DNA of 64,000 nucleotides from NCBI RefSeq assembly GCF_000423305.1, contig NZ_KE383999.1, forward strand, positions 241,667 to 305,666. The letters run 5' to 3'. The stretch comes from Legionella moravica DSM 19234 (GTDB lineage Bacteria > Pseudomonadota > Gammaproteobacteria > Legionellales > Legionellaceae). Every line of letters starts with the position of its first letter. Position 1 is the stretch's first letter. The notes below the pieces were generated by a model. It was not told the origin of the DNA. It worked only from the letters and a program-made list of their open reading frames with translations, and did no database searches. The translations under genes were made by a program, and so were the position numbers. Of this stretch, positions 18,043-26,782 are shown piece after piece.

Positions 18043-19578
18043 ATGATTAAACCAGCGATAAAGATTTCAAGCTTTGTTGTACTCGGTGACAGCTTATCGG
18101 ATAGAGGGACTCTTAATAAGCGCTATGCGGCTGGTGTGCTGCCAATGCGAATAGTTAGCGGTCTTAGTAGTAAATCGCCACGCGGACGATTCACAAATGG
18201 CTTTCTTTGGGGCGATTATGTTACCGCTAGCACCGCTGAACAATTTCAGATCGATAGCGTTAGAAAAAAACTGAATCTAGATAAAAGCGCGCTCAGCAAT
18301 GCTGATATCAGTGATTATTTTATCTCTAATCATTTGAGCCTCGGTAATCATAAACTGTGCGATTTCAGCCTAAATAATGATAAACATGTTTTATTTCAAG
18401 GCCAACGATTTGCCAGGTTTTATTGTGAAGGCGGTTTGACATCTCATAACTATAGTGGTGATTTTACCTTTAATCTTGTGCTCTGGTTTACACGACTATT
18501 ATTGTCTCATCTGAGTAGCAAGGTTAATCTGTTAATCCAGGATGATAAAGCACACAAAATCTCCAGAGCTGAGAAATTAGAAACACTGGTAATTGAATGG
18601 TCTGGTGCCAATGATTTAATTACTGTAAATTCTGAACCAACCCATCTTGAAGTCGATAAAGCCATTGCTGATCGCATCGCCAATATGGAGAATTTAATTA
18701 AGCACGGTTACCGAAATCTCCTCCTTTTTAATTTACCAGATCTTGGTTTAACACCACGATATCAGGCAAAAAGTAAAGCTCTACGCAATAATGCAGCTGA
18801 ATGTTCAGCCTACTTTAATGCTCAGTTAGAATTAAAAGTCCAGGAACTGAATAACAAATATCTTAAAAGTTATCCCAATCTTTATCTCTCTGTTTATGAT
18901 GTAAGCGGTCTTTTTAATGAAGTATACAACAACCCCAAGGCATACGATTTTGATGAAACTAAAATCAAAACTCCCTATATAACCTCTGATGAGTTTAAAA
19001 AAAACCAGAAAAACCCTGAAGAAAAGGCAAAACACACATCACCATCTGAAGGTTTTATGTTTTGGGATGATGTACATCCAACAGCAGATATGCAAGCATG
19101 GCTGGGAGATAAATTCAACGAAAAATACCGCGAAATTTTTAATTTTGTTCCTCCAGCTAAAAAAGCCAGATTGGAAAGTAAAGAGGCTTGGGAAACGCTG
19201 GAAAAGATAAATGATACTTCCAATCCTAAGACATTATCAAAACTGCCAGATGATACCGCTACAATGTTGCGTAGCCTTTATGCCTACGCACAAACGATGT
19301 GTAACTCCAGGAGTCCATTGCGAGTTAAAAAAGGCCAGTTATTGGAACAATTTGTTTTTGATGTCAAATTGCAAAGAGGCAATCTTGATGATATCTACCG
19401 GTACATCAAGCAATTCACCAGAGATACTGAAAACATGGAGTTATTATCCGCTCGCAAACATAGTGTTTATGATTTCTTTACTTCTAAAAAAACTACCGAA
19501 TCCGTGGATAGGATTATGTCCATAAAAAGTAATATTAAAGAACATATGAAAGGATCATTAAGCAATGCAATGCATTAG
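18043..19578 (+). CDS. GDSL/SGNH-family lipase or esterase
   Basis: A 511-residue hydrolase from the ATG at 18043, which has AAAGGA 8 nt upstream; an upstream ATG at 18019 lacks a ribosome site. Block I is VVLGDSLSDRG with the nucleophile Ser17. The block III Asn is in EWSGANDL, and block V is WDDVHPT, giving the catalytic Asp and His. GRFTNGFLWGDYV follows block I as in PlaA/thermolabile-haemolysin type phospholipases. Legionella has several GDSL phospholipases/acyltransferases (PlaA, PlaC, PlaD). This one has no clear signal peptide and about 170 extra helical residues after the catalytic domain, so it may be a translocated lipase. Exact identity is not assigned. Confidence 0.85.
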   Translation: MIKPAIKISSFVVLGDSLSDRGTLNKRYAAGVLPMRIVSGLSSKSPRGRFTNGFLWGDYVTASTAEQFQIDSVRKKLNLDKSALSNADISDYFISNHLSLGNHKLCDFSLNNDKHVLFQGQRFARFYCEGGLTSHNYSGDFTFNLVLWFTRLLLSHLSSKVNLLIQDDKAHKISRAEKLETLVIEWSGANDLITVNSEPTHLEVDKAIADRIANMENLIKHGYRNLLLFNLPDLGLTPRYQAKSKALRNNAAECSAYFNAQLELKVQELNNKYLKSYPNLYLSVYDVSGLFNEVYNNPKAYDFDETKIKTPYITSDEFKKNQKNPEEKAKHTSPSEGFMFWDDVHPTADMQAWLGDKFNEKYREIFNFVPPAKKARLESKEAWETLEKINDTSNPKTLSKLPDDTATMLRSLYAYAQTMCNSRSPLRVKKGQLLEQFVFDVKLQRGNLDDIYRYIKQFTRDTENMELLSARKHSVYDFFTSKKTTESVDRIMSIKSNIKEHMKGSLSNAMH

Positions 19579-19964
19579 ACAATGGTATGGACTAATGAAC
19601 AGCTGATAGTACGCGGGAATTTAAAATCTCATATGTATGTGAGTGAATTGGTCATCATCTTGATGATCGTTCACTCAAGTTGTATTTATGAGAAGACACG
19701 GCATAGTTGTGATTCATTAGAACCAAACGCCACTGGTTCAATATGTAGCACCAGTCTATTAATCATATATGAGGCTATTCCTCAGTCCGAAGATCCTGGG
19801 ACTAGATCGGTATAGGTGTATTTTTTTAAAGCAGAATTTTTTGCTACACAACCCTTGCTAAATATCAAAGTTTAGTTGATGATATAAAAAGAAAAAGGAC
19901 TTTATTCAACATAGAATATGTTAACCATAGTCTTTCAAAAACTCTCATAACAAAGTTTGGTTTT
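19579..19964. other. Intergenic gap without a supported gene
   Basis: The 386 nt between the GDSL gene and the efflux operon hold only short open frames with poor composition. I see no RNA gene. The last 100 nt are AT-rich and must hold the efflux operon promoter, but no convincing -35/-10 pair stands out. Confidence 0.5.
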
Positions 19965-21140
19965 ATGGATATTAACTCATTATTTATTCGCTTTCGGACC
20001 TACTTTAGAAACATTCCTCCCCGCCAGCAAAAAAAACTGATTTTATTCGCACTATTAGGAATATTCATCATTATTATGTTCATCAAAGGATGTTTGGCCA
20101 TTGTAATTAACAAACAAAAAGTATCCGCAGAGCCCTTATTAATTCGTGTCAACAACACCATCAAAATTCCCGAGAGCTCTCCATTACGCTCTCATTTGCT
20201 CATTAAGACAGTTACTACAAGTACAGCGCCCCACATTGTGAAATTTCCAGGAATTGTAGAAGCTGATCAAAGCAGTACCATCACTATTTTACCCCCAGTA
20301 ACTGGACGTATTATTCGTCTTGAGACCAAACTGGGAGACGTAGTAAAAAAAGGACAAGTTTTGGCAGTAATGCAATCGTCCGCCCTGGCACAGGCGTATA
20401 CCGATAAAATTAAAGCACAAAGCGCGTTACAACAAGCGTCAGACGCATTGCAACGCACTCAAAAGGTAAACCGAGCCGGAGGCAGTTCAATTAAAGATTT
20501 GCAGCAACAACAAAATAATTACACTCAAGCGCAGGCTGAAATGCAGCGTGCTCAAGCAACTCTTAATGCATTAGGAAACAATCAAAAAGAACATCTGGAA
20601 ATACAGGCTCCTATAGATGGGAAAATAATTGCGCTTAATTATGGTGTGGGCTCCTATATTAATGATCCGACAAGGGAACTATTTACACTGTCCAATATCC
20701 AGTCCGTTTGGGTTACCGCATGCATCCCTGAACACCTTATTGCCAAAGTGGCCAAAGGACAAAAAGTAGATGTTATTTTATCAGCCTATCCACAACAGAC
20801 ATGGAAGGGCAGCATTGCCTTTGTTAATAATATGATCGATGCTGATGCACGCTGCAATAAATCACGTATTGCCATTGCAAATAGCGATGAAAAATTACAA
20901 CCCAATATGTTTGCATCCATTCATGCTAAAATCCCTCAGGAGGAGCAAATTATCGTCCCCCTATCTTCTATTTTGATGAATAATGACAACACCTCTGTTT
21001 TCATAGAAACAGCACCATGGATTTTTACTCGACGCACAGTGGTATTAGGTACTGAAGACGGTAATCACGTGCGGATTTTATCTGGATTGAAAGCGGGTGA
21101 TCGAATAGTCGCTGCTGGTGGGATACTGGTTAATGATTAA
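19965..21140 (+). CDS. RND efflux periplasmic adaptor (CzcB/HlyD type)
   Basis: This 391-residue membrane fusion protein has a single N-terminal membrane anchor (about residues 25-47, LILFALLGIFIIIMF). The lipoyl-like half motif IIRLETKLGDVVKKGQVLAV comes next, then a coiled-coil hairpin rich in Gln and Ala, and the second lipoyl half (EIQAPIDGKIIAL). The beta-barrel VWVTACIPEHLIAKVAKGQKV and a C-terminal proximal domain complete it. It would bridge the inner-membrane pump at 21133 and the outer-membrane channel at 24228. No Met/His-rich metal-binding N-terminus of CusB type is seen. Its stop overlaps the next gene by 8 nt, so the operon is translationally coupled. Confidence 0.88.
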   Translation: MDINSLFIRFRTYFRNIPPRQQKKLILFALLGIFIIIMFIKGCLAIVINKQKVSAEPLLIRVNNTIKIPESSPLRSHLLIKTVTTSTAPHIVKFPGIVEADQSSTITILPPVTGRIIRLETKLGDVVKKGQVLAVMQSSALAQAYTDKIKAQSALQQASDALQRTQKVNRAGGSSIKDLQQQQNNYTQAQAEMQRAQATLNALGNNQKEHLEIQAPIDGKIIALNYGVGSYINDPTRELFTLSNIQSVWVTACIPEHLIAKVAKGQKVDVILSAYPQQTWKGSIAFVNNMIDADARCNKSRIAIANSDEKLQPNMFASIHAKIPQEEQIIVPLSSILMNNDNTSVFIETAPWIFTRRTVVLGTEDGNHVRILSGLKAGDRIVAAGGILVND

Positions 21141-24100
21141 TAAACTAATAGCTCTATGCTTTCAAAGGCGTCATATTGCCTGGGGAGCTGCGATTCTCAT
21201 TGGAGTTTATGGATACATTTCCTGCACGCGAATGACTATTGAGGCATATCCTGAGCTCAATGATGTGACTGTTGTTATCACCACTCAAGTACCGGGATTG
21301 GCAGCAGAAGAAATAGAACAACAAATCACCATTCCCTTGGAAAGAGCATTAGTAACACTACCTCATCTTTCAGTATTACGCTCCAGCAGTACTTTTGCTT
21401 TGTCGCTAATCACACTGGGCTTTAAAGATAACGCTTCTGAATATTTTGCGCGTGCTCGCGTATTTGAATTACTCAATACAGTCAGCTTGCCCCCGGGAAT
21501 TCAGCCCACTATTGATCCATTAACTGGCTCTGGCAGTGAAATTTATCGCTATACCCTGGAATCCAATACCAAAGATCTGATGGAACTATCAGAGATTCAA
21601 CGCTGGATAGTCATGCCTGCTTTAAAACAAGTTCCTGGTATTGCAGAAGTAAATAATTTTGGCGGCTTTACAAAAGAATATCAACTCACCCTCAACCCTT
21701 TAAAATTAAGCAGCTATGCTCTTGGCGTCAATGATGTAGTCAATGCAATTATTAATAACTCCTCTTTTGCTGGTGGCGGTCGCGTATCTCGTGGTGAACA
21801 GAGTTACATTCTCCGTGGAATGGGACAAATTCATACCTTGGAAGAACTGGGTTCAGTCGTTGTACGTCAACAGCAAAACATCCCTATTTTTACTCGTGAT
21901 TTGGGGGTATTGGAATTTGGACATAAAGAGCGAGAAGGGATTTTAGGAAAAAACCATAATCCCGACACCATCCAAGGCATTGTCTTGATGCGTAAAGGTG
22001 AAAATCCTGGAAAAATTTTAGTAGGTGTCCATGCAAAAATAGATCAACTACAAGAGCAGCTCAAACCAATGGGAGTTTCGATTGTCCCCTATATTGATCG
22101 CGATGATCTGGTGCATTTAACAATTCATACCATCACGCATACAGTCATAGAAGGTATTGTTGTAGTCTGTTTGGTACTGATGCTCTTCTTGGGTAATTTT
22201 CGCAGTGCATTAGTGGTCACTGTTGCTATTCCAGCCGCGTTGGTATCAGTATTTATCTTCATGAATCTTACCCAGATGCCAGCCAATTTATTTTCACTGG
22301 GAGCTATTGATTTTGGGGTTATTGTTGATGGGGCTATCGTCGTAATGGAAGCTATTTTACGTCGAAGAGAAGAGTATCCAGATAAAATTCTTTCCGCTGA
22401 GGAAGTATTAAAGGCCACCAACAATGTTGCCCGCCCTATTTTTTTCGCTACTTTAATAATTATATCTGCCTATTTACCCTTGTTTGCTTTTGAGCATGCT
22501 GAAGGTAAATTATTTAAGCCAATGGCCTACACCGTTTGTTTCGCTCTGCTTGGTGCACTAATCTGCACCTTGGTACTTATTCCAGGTTTAACCTACACAG
22601 CCCTTCGTAAACCACAAAAAATGCACCATAATCGTCCCTTAATCTGGTTAACAGAAAAATATAGCTCACTGCTAAGACAATTACTCAAGCGTCCAAGTAT
22701 TGCCTATGTTCTTGGCTTAATAACCCTGTCTATGGTGCTAATTCTCGGCTCAACGGCTGGACGAGAATTTTTGCCGGAGCTTGATGAAGGTTCTCTTTGG
22801 CTGCAAGCGGAACTTCCTTCAGGTCTTTCTCTGGAAAAAGCAAACACCATGGCGGAAAATCTGCGTCAAACTCTTCTTAAGCATCCCGAAGTTTCTTTTA
22901 TAGTCACACAGCTAGGACGCAGTGATGATGGCACAGATCCCTGGACTCCCTCTCATATAGAAGCGCCGGTAGGATTAAAGCCCTACTCTCAATGGCCTGA
23001 CAAGGAGACTAAAGCCCAGTTCATTAATAAGCTCAGCAAAGAGTTTGCTCAAATGCCTGGTTACAATATTGGCATTAGCCAGCCAATTATTGATGGTGTC
23101 AATGATATGGTCGGTGGCGCGCATAGCCCTCTTGCTCTGCGTATTTATGGTACAGATTTGCGAGAGTGTCGTCGTATTGGTAATGAGATTGTTGCTATTT
23201 TAAAAACCATACCAGGTACAGCTTCTGCATCGTTGTTTCAAGAACCTCCGATTCCACAAATAGCTATTGAAATTGACCGAGACAAAATCGCTCGTTACGG
23301 AATCAATGTATCAGATGTAACCAACCTAATCCAAACCAGTCTTGGTGGTGCACCTGTTACAACTGTTTATGTTGAAAATCGTATTTATAATGCAACCGCT
23401 CGCTTACCCAAGTCTTATAAAAACAACATCCAATCTTTGGGCGCGTTATTTATTACCAGCCCTAGCGGAGCACAAATCCCTCTGTCCGAATTAGCCCACT
23501 TAGAATATAGAACTGGAGAAAGCAATATTTCTCATGAATCAGGAGAACGTCAAGTTACCGTGCGGATGGACAACCGCGGCCGTGATCTGACCTCTTATCT
23601 TAACGAAGCCAAATATCGGATAAACAACGAGGTACGATTTGATGCAAAACAATTCCGTCTTGAATGGGCAGGACAATTTCAGAGCCAGGAGCGCGCAGAA
23701 AAACGTTTGGTTTATATTTTAGGCATCATGTTGATCATGATGGGATTACTCTTATTTTTTGAATTTCAAAAATTACACTTAGTACTGTTAGTTTTAGGTG
23801 TAGTACCGATGGCAACTCTAGGTGGACTCATTACCTTGCATCTCACCGGAGAAACACTCAATGTGGCCACCGCAGTTGGCTTTATTGCCCTTTTTGGCGT
23901 GTCTGTGCAAAACGCCATCATTATGTTAGCTAATATACGTCGCGTGCGCTCCTCTAATAAATCCCTCAGCCGTGCGGTAGTCAACGGGGCTACTGAGCGA
24001 TTGCGTCCAGTACTATTGACGGCCACTGTAGCCTCTTTTGGAATGTTGCCCGCTGCATTAGCCACCGGAGTGGGAACCGATGTACAACGAGGTCTTGCTA

Positions 24101-24231
24101 CAGTCATTGTGGGTGGTTTGGCCGTGTCCACTCTTCTGACTTTGTTTATTTTACCAACCTACTACTACGCTTTAGCACGCTTTTTAGAACATAATGGCTC
24201 TGGATTTCCTTTATGGAGAAGAAAGCGATGA
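21133..24231 (+). CDS. Heavy-metal-type RND efflux pump (CzcA/CusA family)
   Basis: A 1032-residue proton-driven RND transporter starting at the ATG at 21133, inside the end of the adaptor gene. It has the RND plan: one N-terminal helix, a large periplasmic loop, six helices, a second loop, and five helices. The TM4 signature AIDFGVIVDGAIVVME is the HME (metal-exporting) form with its acidic residues. MTIEAYPELNDVTV near the N-terminus is also CzcA/CusA-like. The likely substrate is a cation such as Cu, Zn, Co or Cd, but which one cannot be read. Legionella is known to carry hel/cea-type HME systems. No metal-sensing regulator or two-component system adjoins it. Confidence 0.9.
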   Translation: MINKLIALCFQRRHIAWGAAILIGVYGYISCTRMTIEAYPELNDVTVVITTQVPGLAAEEIEQQITIPLERALVTLPHLSVLRSSSTFALSLITLGFKDNASEYFARARVFELLNTVSLPPGIQPTIDPLTGSGSEIYRYTLESNTKDLMELSEIQRWIVMPALKQVPGIAEVNNFGGFTKEYQLTLNPLKLSSYALGVNDVVNAIINNSSFAGGGRVSRGEQSYILRGMGQIHTLEELGSVVVRQQQNIPIFTRDLGVLEFGHKEREGILGKNHNPDTIQGIVLMRKGENPGKILVGVHAKIDQLQEQLKPMGVSIVPYIDRDDLVHLTIHTITHTVIEGIVVVCLVLMLFLGNFRSALVVTVAIPAALVSVFIFMNLTQMPANLFSLGAIDFGVIVDGAIVVMEAILRRREEYPDKILSAEEVLKATNNVARPIFFATLIIISAYLPLFAFEHAEGKLFKPMAYTVCFALLGALICTLVLIPGLTYTALRKPQKMHHNRPLIWLTEKYSSLLRQLLKRPSIAYVLGLITLSMVLILGSTAGREFLPELDEGSLWLQAELPSGLSLEKANTMAENLRQTLLKHPEVSFIVTQLGRSDDGTDPWTPSHIEAPVGLKPYSQWPDKETKAQFINKLSKEFAQMPGYNIGISQPIIDGVNDMVGGAHSPLALRIYGTDLRECRRIGNEIVAILKTIPGTASASLFQEPPIPQIAIEIDRDKIARYGINVSDVTNLIQTSLGGAPVTTVYVENRIYNATARLPKSYKNNIQSLGALFITSPSGAQIPLSELAHLEYRTGESNISHESGERQVTVRMDNRGRDLTSYLNEAKYRINNEVRFDAKQFRLEWAGQFQSQERAEKRLVYILGIMLIMMGLLLFFEFQKLHLVLLVLGVVPMATLGGLITLHLTGETLNVATAVGFIALFGVSVQNAIIMLANIRRVRSSNKSLSRAVVNGATERLRPVLLTATVASFGMLPAALATGVGTDVQRGLATVIVGGLAVSTLLTLFILPTYYYALARFLEHNGSGFPLWRRKR

Positions 24232-25739
24232 GCACTAAAAATAGGTCTTTTTTTGCTTTAATCACCTCTACTCTCTGTAGCAAGTTATACATGAGTATAG
24301 TGCTTGCGAGTATTTTAAATGGTTGTGCAGTTGGCCCGGATTATCATAGACCGGCACTCTCATTGCCCTCAAGTTATACTGCACAAAACATGAACCCAAA
24401 ATCCAGTGCTAGAAAATCATTGCCGACTAAACAAATTTTTGTATCCCAAAACAATCTTCCCAATCAATGGTGGACATTATTTAAATCCCAACCTTTGAAC
24501 GAACTAGTAATGGCAAGCCTGCTCTTCAATCCTACTATAGAAGCCGCTCAAGAAGCTTTGAGAAGTTCTCTGGAAATTGCTTACAGCGCAAAGGGAGCTT
24601 TATTTCCCGCTGTAGGCGTTTCGTTTAATCCAACCACTCAAAAAACCGCTGACATATTGACCAGTGTGCTTGCAAATAATCAATACCAATACTCGCTTTA
24701 TACTGGGCAGGTTTTTGTGTCTTATTCTCCTGATGTTTTTGGTGGAGTCCGGCGACAACTGGAGTCATTGATGGCTCAGGCTGAGACCCAAAAAGCACAA
24801 TTAAATGCAACTTATTTAACCTTAACCGCAAATGTCGTGAATGCAGCAATCCAGGAATCGGCTTTACGCGAGCAAATTAGTGCAACTCAGGAAATTATTA
24901 ACAGCCAAAAGAAATTACTGGCAATTAGCCAAAAACAATTGCGCCTGGGGGATATTGCTCTAATAGATGTTGCCAGCCAACAAGCCGCATTGGCCTCAGC
25001 AGAAGCAACTTTGCCTCCTTTAACAAAGCAGTTGGCCATCCAGCGTGATTTGCTTAATGCGTTAACTGGTCGTTTTCCTGATGATCCCCGGACACCAATA
25101 ATTCACCTCAGCAGCTTGCATCTGCCAAAAGAACTTCCTATCTCTATTCCCTCAGAACTGCTGGAGAATCGGCCAGATATTCGCGCCGCTGAAGCACAAA
25201 TGCATGCCGCCAATGCCCTTATTGGTGTTGCAGTCGCTAATCGCCTGCCCAATTTCACTCTTACCGGCACCAATCTGGGCACATCGGCTACATCGATTGC
25301 ATCATTGTTGCAACCCGACACGCGCTTTTGGGCATTGGCAGGAATTATTACCCAACCTATTTTTGCTGGCGGTAGCTTAAAACATCGACAACGTGCAGCA
25401 GAAGCGGCTTACAGACAAACTGCTGCGCAATATCGAAGCACCATTATTAATGCCTTCCAAAATGTAGCCGATACTTTAAAAGCCATACAAATAAATAATC
25501 TTGCCATCCATGCGGCACAAAATGCCGAACAAGCTGCGCGTACTAGCCTTAACATTGCTCGACACCAGCACACCCTGGGTGATAGCAGCATCGCAACCTT
25601 ACTCATTAATCAACAACTATACCAACAAGCCAAGCTGAATTTAATCCAAACTCAAGTCAATCAGCTAGCAGATACCGTTGCTCTTTTTCAAGCTTTAGGC
25701 GGGGGATGGCAAAACGCCGATAATTCCTCCAAAAAATAA
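24228..25739 (+). CDS. Outer-membrane efflux channel lipoprotein (NodT/OprM type)
   Basis: This TolC-family outer-membrane factor starts at the ATG at 24228, overlapping the pump's stop as ATGA, with GGAGAAG upstream; an in-frame ATG lies 15 nt earlier. Lipobox LNGC follows the signal sequence, then CAVGPDYHRP and NQWWTLF, the hallmark start of NodT/OprM lipoproteins. The two OEP repeats follow, with an ENRPDIRAAEAQ segment at the second. CzcA-type pumps usually pair with CzcC/CusC proteins; CusC is also of this lipoprotein class, so the pairing leans toward the Cus type. It completes the adaptor-pump-channel operon. Confidence 0.9.
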   Translation: MSTKNRSFFALITSTLCSKLYMSIVLASILNGCAVGPDYHRPALSLPSSYTAQNMNPKSSARKSLPTKQIFVSQNNLPNQWWTLFKSQPLNELVMASLLFNPTIEAAQEALRSSLEIAYSAKGALFPAVGVSFNPTTQKTADILTSVLANNQYQYSLYTGQVFVSYSPDVFGGVRRQLESLMAQAETQKAQLNATYLTLTANVVNAAIQESALREQISATQEIINSQKKLLAISQKQLRLGDIALIDVASQQAALASAEATLPPLTKQLAIQRDLLNALTGRFPDDPRTPIIHLSSLHLPKELPISIPSELLENRPDIRAAEAQMHAANALIGVAVANRLPNFTLTGTNLGTSATSIASLLQPDTRFWALAGIITQPIFAGGSLKHRQRAAEAAYRQTAAQYRSTIINAFQNVADTLKAIQINNLAIHAAQNAEQAARTSLNIARHQHTLGDSSIATLLINQQLYQQAKLNLIQTQVNQLADTVALFQALGGGWQNADNSSKK

Positions 25740-25871
25740 CTGGTATCAAAAGCAGAATGTTCTCTTTTCATTGACAATGGTAGTGGAAGTACAATATTCA
25801 ACATCAAAATACTGCTTTCGGATGAATTCTTCCTAAGCAAAAATAGACTCAAGCTGCCTAATCCCCTACTT

Positions 25872-26564
25872 TTAACGCCTGTTAAAAATAGGCCGTTCAC
25901 CGTCCTTTAACAACAGTGCCAACTCTTTAAAATTCTCTACGATCATATCTGCATTAGCCAGTTGATTTCGACTCAGTGTTGTCAACAATCCAGCAACCAG
26001 CATTCCACTTGCTTTAGCAGCAGCAACACCATGTTCCGAATCTTCTATAACAAGGCAGTTTTCTGGTTTTGCTTGAAGACGATGAGCTGCCAGTAAATAT
26101 CCTTCTGGAGATGGTTTGCCCAAAATTACGTCTTCACAACTGACTATGGTGTTAAAATAAGAAGCAAGGCGACCGTAATGAATTTTTTCCAGTATTTTAA
26201 GTATTGAATGACGATTGGAGCCACTGCAGATGCCAATTTTTTCATATCGTTGTGCCACTCTATCTAAAAACCAATCCAGCTCCGGAATCATGGGTAATTG
26301 CTCACTTTGTTCGATGAGCTCGTTGTAAGCAAAGACTTTTAGTTCTATCCATTCATCGATTTGTGATTTGGAACAGTCAAGACCTTTATCATTCAGAATC
26401 TTGGGAAATACAGTACTATCACTTAATCCCAGATAATGGGTTCTATATTCTTCATAATCAAGACGAATGCCTATTTGATTTAATACATGGGCTAGTGCCT
26501 TAAAATGCATGGGCTCACTATTGAGTATTACTCCATCAAAATCAAAAATTATCGTATTAATCAC
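25872..26564 (-). CDS. HAD phosphatase, beta-phosphoglucomutase-like
   Basis: A 230-residue HAD hydrolase with motif I FDFDGVILNSEP, the cap with its helical bundle, motif II CSGSNR, motif III Lys in LGKPSPEGYL and motif IV VIEDSEHGVAAAKASG. These are the signatures of the beta-phosphoglucomutase / phosphoglycolate phosphatase-like subgroup, acting on sugar phosphates in the cytoplasm. The start is set at the GTG at 26564 because AGAGG sits 8 nt before it; an ATG 12 codons upstream has no ribosome site. It converges with the efflux operon and diverges from pepN. Confidence 0.85.
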   Translation of the reverse strand: MINTIIFDFDGVILNSEPMHFKALAHVLNQIGIRLDYEEYRTHYLGLSDSTVFPKILNDKGLDCSKSQIDEWIELKVFAYNELIEQSEQLPMIPELDWFLDRVAQRYEKIGICSGSNRHSILKILEKIHYGRLASYFNTIVSCEDVILGKPSPEGYLLAAHRLQAKPENCLVIEDSEHGVAAAKASGMLVAGLLTTLSRNQLANADMIVENFKELALLLKDGERPIFNRR

Positions 26565-26782
26565 TTTATTACCTCTGTTCATTGGATTGATTAAATACAA
26601 TCATCTAATAATGTCCTTTCACTCACTTGTCTCTTTGGTAAAAAGATAATTCATTATATTTTAGACAAGTATTGCCTCCATTTCCTAAAAAATTTGCTTA
26701 TTGAAAAACAGATTTCAATCCTATATTGTGCTTGTTGATTATAAGGTTCTGATAATCTTGAATTTAAAATAAGGAAGTATTC

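Noticed and set aside
19582..19815. 77-codon frame after the GDSL gene
   Set aside because: No ribosome site, odd composition and no motif; treated as non-coding.
23766..24131. 121-codon frame antisense to the RND pump
   Set aside because: Thr/Val/Ala-rich shadow of the membrane-helix coding sequence, with no start signals.
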